21,358 bases of DNA from Bacillota bacterium. GTDB taxonomy: Bacteria; Bacillota; Sulfobacillia; Sulfobacillales; Sulfobacillaceae. The translations under genes and the position numbers were made by a program. Positions 6,947 to 13,179 of this stretch are shown in pieces; position 1 is the first letter of the stretch; each line of letters opens with the position of its first letter. Location: assembly GCA_023488565.1 (NCBI GenBank), contig JAMDDZ010000053.1:1-21358 (forward strand), written 5' to 3'. A model generated the notes under the pieces. That model did not search any database. It had not been told where the DNA came from and worked only from the letters and a program-made list of their open reading frames with translations.

Positions 6947-9613
6947 TTATAAAGTTAACCGAAACAAATTAATAAGTTCTTCGTTGTCTAACTCGGCAAG
7001 CCACGCCGTTTGCAGATCTGGAACAATGTCTGCGGCCAATTGAATTTTTTCTGTAATCATCCGATCGATTTTCTCTTCAATTGTACCTTGTGTAACAAAT
7101 TTGTGGACCACCACATTTTTCTTCTGTCCAATTCGGAACGCCCGGTCTGTAGCTTGATTTTCCACCGCAGGATTCCACCAGCGATCAAAATGAATGACGT
7201 GATTGGCGGCGGTTAGATTTAAACCGACTCCGCCAGCTTTAATGGATGCAACCATAAACGGTACATATTCCGATCCTTGAAACCGGGTGACTAGTTCCTT
7301 GCGTTTGGATACTGGGGTGTCCCCGTGCAACGTCAGCCCTGAATGATGAAACACCGTTTCCAGAAATTCCCGCAGTGGGGCCGTGATTTCCTTGAACTGG
7401 GTGAATACCAACACCTTTTCATGTTTTTCATGGATTGTCTGGCAGATTTCACCGAGGCGGAGGAACTTGCCGCTTTCTTGCGGATCGAACCCGTTTTGCC
7501 CTAAATATTGATCGGGATGGTTGCAAATTTGCTTGAATTTCAATAGTGAAGCTAAAATCAGTCCTTTACGTTGTATCCCTTCTATCTGAGACTCAAGTTT
7601 GGTGCGAATTTCTTGCACTAAGTTTGAGTATAGTGCGGCCTGCTTTTTGGTTAGAGTAGCGAAAGTTTTCATTTCGATTTTATCCGGCAAATCGGAAATG
7701 ACCGCAGGATCTGTTTTCAGCCGACGCAATATGAAAGGGCTAACCACCCGTTTCAAGGGAGCATATCCTGTGGGGGCCTGTTTTAATTGTTTGGTAACGT
7801 GGGTAAATTCCGTGGCAGTTCCCAGGAGCCCACGGTTTAAAAAGTCGAACAGCGACCATAGGTCCGAAAGACGATTTTCTATTGGAGTGCCCGTCATGGC
7901 GACTTTATATGCCGCTCGGAGGCGTTTGGCTATTCGCGTTTGTTGGGTTCCCGGATTTCTAATGGCCTGGGCTTCGTCCAAGATCAAAATGTCCCAAAAT
8001 ACATTCATCAACCAGTCATATCGAGACAACATAGCATAGGTTGTCAGGACAATGTCATATTGTTCCACGTGTTCTGCGATAGGGAAACTGTTGGGAAAAG
8101 ACGGGTGGAGTACCGCGCATCGCAAGGATGGAGCAAATTTGTTAATTTCATCAAGCCAGTTGCCTATAAGTGAGGCGGGGATCACCAGCAAGGTTTTCTC
8201 ATGGGTTTGTTGTTGCAGATAATGTAGTAGAGCAATAACTTGGACCGTCTTACCGAGGCCCATATCATCTGCAAGGCATGCCCCTAACCCCATTTGTTTC
8301 ATCATCAGTAACCAAGCCAGGCCGGCTTTTTGGTACTCGCGCAGGTGGGCGTGAAAAGTCGTGCCTAAATCCGGATGAAGATCTACTGGCTGCGGATGGA
8401 CTAATTGTGCCATCACTGTCTTAAGCCACTGGCCATGGGTTACTTCAACTTCGCATACCGTATCGGGAACGTTGACAAGTTCGGAGGAACTCAAGGGCAA
8501 ACGCATCGCATCAATGAGGCTAATCTCGGAGTGCGACAATTTTTCTGTTTGTTCATACATGGCAAGCAACTCTTGTAATTTATGGTGGTCGACTTCTACC
8601 CATTTACCCTTGATCAGGGCAAGCCCTTCGGCTGCATCCAACAGCCGTTGAAGTTCTTCCGCAGTCACGGTCTGGTTTCCGATGGAAAGCTGAACATTAA
8701 AATCTATCAACGCATCAAAGCCTAAATGAGACGGTGCCTTATCTCCAATGCTAACCGCAATTCGCACTGCGTTAGATGACTTTCCCCACCATTTGGGAAT
8801 GCGGCAGAGAATGCCGGCCTCTTCATATAAAGGAACTTCCCGAAGAAAGATATAGGCTTCATCAGAAGTTAATCGAAGAGGATGAAAAATCTCGCCGGAC
8901 TCAATCAATGCCGCAATAAACGGGCTGTTGGCTGCAGCTTTGCTTACAGTTGCGAGCAACTCTATGAGTTTTTGCTGATGCCCTTGGTACTCTTGCAACG
9001 CATTTTTCAAAGGGAAGTGGCGGGACTTTTCGGTTTCGGGTGATTCTGAGGAATATGTGGCTAAGAAGGCGAACGGATATTCCTCATCTTTGCTTTCCAC
9101 TAGATGAAAAAACACGCGTCCTACCGGATGTTTGTTAATGTGGTGGTGCGCCAGGAACTCCTCTATGGAGCCGGAAAAGGATTGAACCGCTGTGGAAAAT
9201 GTGCTGGATAAGTGATTCCAGATGTTTTGCAACCATTGAGAAGTCAAAAATTCTGAGCCCTCAAGATAAGGGGCCGAATCTAACAGTTGCTGAATCAGAC
9301 CGTCATCAAGACCGATCCGCACTGATGCTCGCGATGGTTCGAGGTCGGGAGTGCGAGTCGCCGCCTCAAAGAATTGGTCTGAGATCTGGACTAAAAACTG
9401 CAACGACTCTGATAGCGATAAATTGCGAGGAACTGTCTGGAGTTCAAAGAAGAACCAATCGGGATTTTTTTTGAACTTGAGCTGAAGCTCATTTTGAATC
9501 TGCATTAATTCCAGGCTCAGGGATGCCTCGCTTTCCTGCCAATCGAGATCAAACCCGTCTGCGGTAATGGCCACAACCAATTCGTAGGTGCGGTCGAGGT
9601 CTTTGTGTTGCAC
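6947..9613 (-). CDS. SNF2-family (RapA/HepA-like) helicase/ATPase
   Basis: A protein of about 888 residues. An N-terminal region of roughly 420 residues precedes a full SNF2 motor: motif I DDMGLGKT at about 450, motif II DEAQ at about 547, motif III MTGTPIEN at about 573, motif IV LVFTQF, and motifs V-VI spanning GGVGLNLTAANHVIHFDRWWNP and DRAFRIGQ. Such ATPases translocate on DNA and remodel protein-DNA complexes such as RNA polymerase; the substrate here is unknown. Length and neighbour match Bacillus YwqA. Start choice: the ATG at 9620-9622 touches GAAAGG and has no room for a ribosome binding site, whereas the GTG at 9611-9613 has AAAGGA 8 nt upstream, so I prefer the GTG. No motif appears damaged. 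Confidence 0.93.
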   Translation of the reverse strand: MQHKDLDRTYELVVAITADGFDLDWQESEASLSLELMQIQNELQLKFKKNPDWFFFELQTVPRNLSLSESLQFLVQISDQFFEAATRTPDLEPSRASVRIGLDDGLIQQLLDSAPYLEGSEFLTSQWLQNIWNHLSSTFSTAVQSFSGSIEEFLAHHHINKHPVGRVFFHLVESKDEEYPFAFLATYSSESPETEKSRHFPLKNALQEYQGHQQKLIELLATVSKAAANSPFIAALIESGEIFHPLRLTSDEAYIFLREVPLYEEAGILCRIPKWWGKSSNAVRIAVSIGDKAPSHLGFDALIDFNVQLSIGNQTVTAEELQRLLDAAEGLALIKGKWVEVDHHKLQELLAMYEQTEKLSHSEISLIDAMRLPLSSSELVNVPDTVCEVEVTHGQWLKTVMAQLVHPQPVDLHPDLGTTFHAHLREYQKAGLAWLLMMKQMGLGACLADDMGLGKTVQVIALLHYLQQQTHEKTLLVIPASLIGNWLDEINKFAPSLRCAVLHPSFPNSFPIAEHVEQYDIVLTTYAMLSRYDWLMNVFWDILILDEAQAIRNPGTQQTRIAKRLRAAYKVAMTGTPIENRLSDLWSLFDFLNRGLLGTATEFTHVTKQLKQAPTGYAPLKRVVSPFILRRLKTDPAVISDLPDKIEMKTFATLTKKQAALYSNLVQEIRTKLESQIEGIQRKGLILASLLKFKQICNHPDQYLGQNGFDPQESGKFLRLGEICQTIHEKHEKVLVFTQFKEITAPLREFLETVFHHSGLTLHGDTPVSKRKELVTRFQGSEYVPFMVASIKAGGVGLNLTAANHVIHFDRWWNPAVENQATDRAFRIGQKKNVVVHKFVTQGTIEEKIDRMITEKIQLAADIVPDLQTAWLAELDNEELINLFRLTL

Positions 9614-9662
9614 ATGAGGCATCCTTTCGGTTTGGGATGGTGAAGCAAGAGACGCATAAAGA

Positions 9663-9691
9663 ATTTTAGTGGATCACCGCTTTCGCCTCAA
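9663..9691 (-). promoter_or_regulatory. SigA-type promoter of the helicase-SWIM operon
   Basis: Minus-strand TTGAGG (9686-9691), a 17-nt spacer and TAAAAT (9663-9668). Predicted transcription would begin near 9656, leaving a leader of about 40 nt before the helicase start. Confidence 0.5.
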
Positions 9692-10465
9692 GTACGCGAC
9701 CTTCGGTAAGCCGAACCCTTGGGGTTGGGGGCCGTTGCCTTACGGGCGAACGTTTCCTGGTTCCCCTGGCACCCCGTACCACAATTTTAGGGCTGGCTGT
9801 CCTCATTCTGTCGCAGACGTAACTTAGCGGCTGCGCATCGCGTTGGGAGACGATAATGCGATTCATGTTCCATAAGAGCCTGTTTTAAACCTTTTTGAAA
9901 GAACGTAAACCATCAGCCGGGTGTTAACGGCATGACCCATTGGTGGCGATTTCTTGCTCGGGCAACAGCGTTTCTTGGTTCACGACAATCAGGTCGGGCA
10001 CAAAACTCCGCGATAACCTAAACCGCAGCAATCGATTGTTGTCGCTATGAGGACTTGTCGGACCACCCAATTTATCTCCTTGAACAACTGGTTGACTCCC
10101 TTGCGGTGAGTGTTGGTTGTATTGCTTTAGCGCAACAATTTGGTGAAGAATTTAGACTCACTCACGCCAGCTATACTTGCAAACGGCCAGCAAAACGCCG
10201 ATAAACTATCCAACACCTCCGCCGTACCAAGAGTTTCCGTTGAAAACCCTTTCAGCCTTATCAGAGTCGCTATCGTCGAAAAAATTGTTGGTGTTTTGTC
10301 GAAGGACCCCGGCGTGATTCGCCACCATGATAATGTTCCCAATGTTGTCGACCTTCGGGGTTCTTGGTTAAGTTAGTCCATTCATCTGAGGAACGCCGGA
10401 AGGGTGGGAAAACAACGTTGTGCGGTCCAATTCCCTCGACACTCCGGATATTTAAAGTTTGTGTT
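9692..10465. other. Gene-poor decayed stretch with small clustered hairpins
   Basis: No frame in this stretch has a start with a ribosome binding site and clear protein character. Several minus-strand pieces read like protein but are broken by stops in every frame, which suggests gene decay (see the entry at 9989-10342). At 9702-9745 three short inverted repeats follow each other: TTCGG/CCGAA, AACCC/GGGTT (sharing two bases with the first) and CCGT/ACGG. They lie upstream of the helicase promoter, so they are not part of its leader. Confidence 0.4.
9989..10342 (-). pseudogene. Possible decayed gene, unknown product
   Basis: A minus frame starts at an ATG at 10340-10342 (MGTLSWWRITPGSFDK), runs 71 codons to a TAA at 10127-10129, then continues open in the same frame for about 45 more codons (for example KGVNQLFKEINWVVRQV) to a TGA at 9989-9991. 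Both halves look protein-like, which fits a gene interrupted by a stop. No ribosome binding site is clear and I do not recognise the family. The plus strand is also open over 10140-10376, so strand assignment is uncertain. Confidence 0.25.
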
Positions 10466-10520
10466 TCTTAAGACCGTGACACGTTAAGGAAATATACCAG
10501 AACGTGTCACGGTGCTAAGA
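10466..10520 (-). repeat. Strong hairpin directly downstream of the 125-residue gene
   Basis: ACCGTGACACGTT (10473-10485) pairs perfectly with AACGTGTCACGGT (10501-10513) around a 15-nt loop. Beyond a 2-nt mismatch, TCTTA (10466-10470) pairs with TAAGA (10516-10520). It begins 7 nt after the stop of the minus-strand gene, the position of a terminator or 3' stabiliser, but no run of T follows on either strand. A protein-binding site or mobile-element relic is the alternative. Confidence 0.6.
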
Positions 10521-10526
10521 CCAGTC

Positions 10527-10904
10527 CTAAGAATATGTGGGAACGAAGCGAGAGGACGATTGGCGGTTAGGGGCAGCTATGGAGGCTTGAGCAGCCAATT
10601 TCCAACCATGGGCGGTCTCTTGATACATAAACCAATTCTGGTTGTGACTGCTTAATTCACGCTGATAAGAATAGAAGCGACGTGACGACCACGAGAAGCT
10701 GACTTCCCATTCTGGGTGGCGCGCCAAATACTTTACAAGCTGACGATATCCTTCAGGGCTTTTCAAAGAATAAAATACTACCGGAGTGCGGTTGGAATAG
10801 GCGGTCCACATTACCCCATAACGAGGAAATGACGTAAAAATGCGGCGAATAGATTGTAGCCCTTGAACCCACGAATACTGTGAAACGGGTAATGTTTGAG
10901 TCAT
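10527..10904 (-). CDS. Hypothetical protein, 125 residues, aromatic and basic
   Basis: Starts at the ATG at 10902-10904, with GGAAGG about 7 nt upstream and a near-consensus promoter further up, so it is probably expressed. The upstream in-frame start at 11009 would lie before the promoter and is not used. The protein is basic and unusually rich in Trp, Tyr, Phe and Ser (SWSSRRFYSYQREL, NWFMYQETAHGW), with no signal peptide, membrane segment, cysteine cluster or motif I recognise. The central VVFYSLKSPEGYRQLVKYL suggests a small alpha/beta fold that might bind nucleic acid, which is speculation. It is the only intact gene in the decayed stretch between the helicase and the MFS transporter. 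Confidence 0.75.
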   Translation of the reverse strand: MTQTLPVSQYSWVQGLQSIRRIFTSFPRYGVMWTAYSNRTPVVFYSLKSPEGYRQLVKYLARHPEWEVSFSWSSRRFYSYQRELSSHNQNWFMYQETAHGWKLAAQASIAAPNRQSSSRFVPTYS

Positions 10905-10922
10905 AGTGATCCTTCCTTTTGG

Positions 10923-10991
10923 GACAATTGTGATTCTCTTCACATAGTATACCTCTATTCCCCTGAATTGTCTACATGTAGTGACAATTGT
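10923..10991. promoter_or_regulatory. Paired GACAATTGT repeats around the promoter, candidate operator
   Basis: GACAATTGT occurs at 10923-10931 and again at 10983-10991, exactly 60 bp apart, flanking the -35/-10 of the 125-residue gene. An inverted half-copy, AATTGTC at 10966-10972, forms a 7-bp arm pair with GACAATT at 10983-10989 and overlaps the -35. This arrangement suits a repressor or activator site. The eight-base core ACAATTGT also occurs at 3608-3615, between DUF444 and spoVR. Confidence 0.35.
10946..10974 (-). promoter_or_regulatory. SigA-type promoter of the 125-residue gene
   Basis: Minus-strand TAGACA (10969-10974; five of six to consensus), a 17-nt spacer and TATACT (10946-10951; five of six). 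Predicted start near 10939, about 35 nt before the ATG. Confidence 0.65.
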
Positions 10992-11154
10992 TCTTGGATT
11001 GTGAACCAATCAATGGTTTCGAGTCTCCAAAGAACTGGATACTCATGGCGTCGGTGGGATAGCCGCATACAGCACTAATTCACTCAGATTCCTGAACCAC
11101 TCCCCACAGATAAATCCGGGGGGTCTAAAAACCTATACCTTCACATTCTCAGCG

Positions 11155-11186
11155 GTTGTAACTCCCGCTTGCGCGGGAGTTACAAC
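11155..11186 (-). repeat. Perfect 14-bp hairpin with TTGC loop
   Basis: GTTGTAACTCCCGC (11155-11168) pairs with GCGGGAGTTACAAC (11173-11186) across a 4-nt loop. It sits 5 nt after the last stop of the broken gene at 11192-11662, so it could be that gene's terminator, but no T run follows on either strand. Compact GC-rich hairpins of this type are also found at the ends of IS200/IS605 elements, but no such transposase or tnpB gene is nearby. Confidence 0.6.
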
Positions 11187-11191
11187 GTGTC

Positions 11192-11662
11192 TTATGCTCC
11201 GGCAGGCTTTCTTTCTCGGACGACCCATTGTAACACAGCGCGATGATCAGCTCGGCCATAATCGTTCACAGGAAAGACGGTAATGCTGTTTTCTCTAGCC
11301 CGCAAGGCTATATCTCACACCGAATCTGCCGTCAACCACTTGTTACTGTTCATGGTCACTTCATAGTGGTCGAACCAGGGCATGGAATTCCGTAATGTCA
11401 GATGAAGACAACGAGGCGCTGATGGCGGCGCACCGTCAGCCACATCCACGGGTTCCCACTGCAGTTCAACACCATTTATGGGCACTGCGATTTTATAACG
11501 ATCAGTCGGTGCCGGAAGGGTGTGATCGAGACGAAGTCTGGTATTCCCTTCCCACTCACAGAGCATTTGGCGCAATATTTGCCGACCGCAAGGCATTTTG
11601 TGGTGTTTAATCTAGTTCTGCAAGACACAATGAAAAAATTCCCGTGGGATCCGATCAATAGT
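11192..11662 (-). pseudogene. Broken gene of unknown function with two in-frame stops
   Basis: One minus frame reads as continuous protein from about 11662 to a TAA at 11192-11194, interrupted by a TAG at 11612-11614 and a TGA at 11315-11317. The pieces join smoothly: IDRIPREFFHCVLQN, stop, then a long segment with GNTRLRLDHTLPAPTDRYKI and MPWFDHYEVTMNSNKWL, stop, then DIALRARENSITVFPVND ending WVVRERKPAGA. There is no ribosome binding site at either possible start. A TAA at 11663-11665 closes the frame upstream, so the 5' end is lost or shifted. I do not recognise the family. The middle piece alone (11315-11596) could be called as a 93-residue gene, but the coherent flanks argue for decay. 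Confidence 0.5.
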
Positions 11663-11776
11663 TTACAATGTAAGGGGAGGGTTAAGGGTGGCGGGGGCAA
11701 CCTTTCTCGCTTCAATTCACACTTCAATATGGTTTTAGAGTAGGCCAAATTCACTAAGAAAGTAGTGGGTAGCCGA

Positions 11777-13075
11777 ATGGGGAGTTCTTTGTCGGATCCC
11801 GATGTACTGTTATTGAAGAGAATTCGCACGGTCTCCAGTTTAGGAGTTTTACTTGATGGATATAATCTCTCTGTTATCGCCGTGGCTTTAGTTCCCTTAA
11901 CGGTGCAATTTCGTCTGGGGGCTGCGGCCACCGGGCTTCTGGCGTCGGCGATGTTGCTGGGTTCCATTGCGGGAGGATTAACGGCAGGCGTTCTTGCCGA
12001 TAGATTCGGACGTAAGACCCTGTTGATTTGGGATTTGATTATCTTTATGGTATTTTCACTAGTTTCCGCATTTCTATTTAGCTATATATGGCTTGTGCTG
12101 GCACGACTCGTCGTGGGGTTGGCGGTAGGGGCGGATTACGCCATTTCTCCCACTTATTTAGCCGAGTTTGCACCGCGCAAGACAAGAGGGTATCAATTGG
12201 GATATGTTTGGTTGGCATGGTCAGTTGGCGCGGTATTAAGCTTCGGTTTAGGGGCTGCCATTGTAGGTTGGCTGCCACCACAATTGAGTTGGCGAATCTT
12301 GTTCGCTCTGGCGTTAATCCCAGCAGCTATTGGACTTCTCATGCGGAGACAGTTGCCAGAGTCTCCCCATTGGCTGAAATATGGCGCAAAAAACAAAGCG
12401 GACCATCCTACGAAAGTTTCGTCACGAGTGACAGGGTTGGGGAGAGCCTGGCGGTTGTCCTTGGTGCCATGGTTTTTGATGGATTTCTCTACCTATGGAT
12501 TAGGGTTGTTATTGCCCTTGCTTTTGAAATCCAACGGATTAACTTCTTCTACGGGTGCTATTTTAGGGACCGGACTGGCTGCCTTATTCGGGGGATTGGG
12601 GTCTGTGTGGGCGATGTTTCAGCTGGATCGCAGGGGACGCATTGTCTTGCAAATCCGAGGCTTTTTGTGGTCGGGGATCGGGTTATGGATGCTAGCAATC
12701 ATGCTTTGGGTGGACTTCAAAGTGTTTGCAGTACTATTAGCTGGATTGATGGTAGTGAATTTGTTAAACGGAACGGGACCAGGAACCACCTGCGGTATCA
12801 TTCCGGCTGAGGTATTTCCGACTCCCATGCGAGCCACGGCATTAGGGGTCTCTACCGCAGTCAGCCGCGTAGGCGCTATAGTTGGCGTTTTCTTCTTGGG
12901 CTTTATTGAGGTGCGCTTTGGACTGGGCGCTGTATTGGCCGCTACGGGAGTGGCTGCGCTGTTGGGATCTGTTCTCAGTTGGGTTTGGCGAATTGAGCCA
13001 AACCAAACTGCGTTGCCGGATATTCGGGGAGAGGCAGCGGTTTTAATTTCTCAGTCAGGCATAGAGAAGAGGTAA
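11777..13075 (+). CDS. MFS transporter, sugar/metabolite:H+ symporter type
   Basis: Encodes about 432 residues with 12 predicted membrane helices. Family marks: an LLDGYN-type aspartate in helix 1, ADRFGRK in the loop between helices 2 and 3 (about 74-80), PESPHWL after helix 6 (about 194-200), DRRGR between helices 8 and 9 (about 284-288) and PAEVFPTPMRATALG before helix 11. These fit the sugar_tr/metabolite-proton symporter branch. The substrate, a sugar, organic acid or aromatic acid, cannot be told from sequence. The start is uncertain: the ATG at 11777 and a GTG at 11765 are in frame and neither has a strong ribosome binding site. The gene stands alone and is convergent with the acetoacetyl-CoA synthetase; uptake of a substrate for that enzyme is possible but unsupported. 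Confidence 0.9.
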   Translation: MGSSLSDPDVLLLKRIRTVSSLGVLLDGYNLSVIAVALVPLTVQFRLGAAATGLLASAMLLGSIAGGLTAGVLADRFGRKTLLIWDLIIFMVFSLVSAFLFSYIWLVLARLVVGLAVGADYAISPTYLAEFAPRKTRGYQLGYVWLAWSVGAVLSFGLGAAIVGWLPPQLSWRILFALALIPAAIGLLMRRQLPESPHWLKYGAKNKADHPTKVSSRVTGLGRAWRLSLVPWFLMDFSTYGLGLLLPLLLKSNGLTSSTGAILGTGLAALFGGLGSVWAMFQLDRRGRIVLQIRGFLWSGIGLWMLAIMLWVDFKVFAVLLAGLMVVNLLNGTGPGTTCGIIPAEVFPTPMRATALGVSTAVSRVGAIVGVFFLGFIEVRFGLGAVLAATGVAALLGSVLSWVWRIEPNQTALPDIRGEAAVLISQSGIEKR

Positions 13076-13115
13076 AAACTTGGGTTGCTCGCACTAGTTG
13101 CGTGAGACAAGAATC

Positions 13116-13157
13116 TCCAAAAAAGTTCGGGAGTCGGTTAATGTGCTCCCGAACTTT
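13116..13157 (-). terminator. Shared terminator between MFS transporter and acetoacetyl-CoA synthetase
   Basis: AAAGTTCGGGAG (13122-13133) pairs perfectly with CTCCCGAACTTT (13146-13157) around a 12-nt loop. On the minus strand it is followed by a run of six T, a good intrinsic terminator for the synthetase 22 nt upstream. On the plus strand the tail is only CTTTCC, but the stem may still stop MFS transcripts. Confidence 0.8.
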
Positions 13158-13179
13158 CCGGAAATCTTACAAAACGGTA

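Noticed and set aside
10140..10376. Plus-strand ORF of 78 residues in the decayed stretch
   Set aside because: No ribosome binding site. A competing minus frame over the same bases is equally open, so it is not supported as a gene.
11312..11320. Internal TGA at 11315-11317 as selenocysteine or programmed readthrough
   Set aside because: A second stop (TAG) and the lack of a start in the same frame make gene decay the simpler reading.
11476..11967. Minus-strand ORF of 163 residues across the MFS start
   Set aside because: No ribosome binding site. It overlaps the MFS N-terminus and a different minus frame that reads as a broken gene.
12088..12810. Plus-strand ORF of 240 residues inside the MFS gene
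   Set aside because: Out-of-frame shadow; the overlapping frame has 12 membrane helices and MFS motifs.
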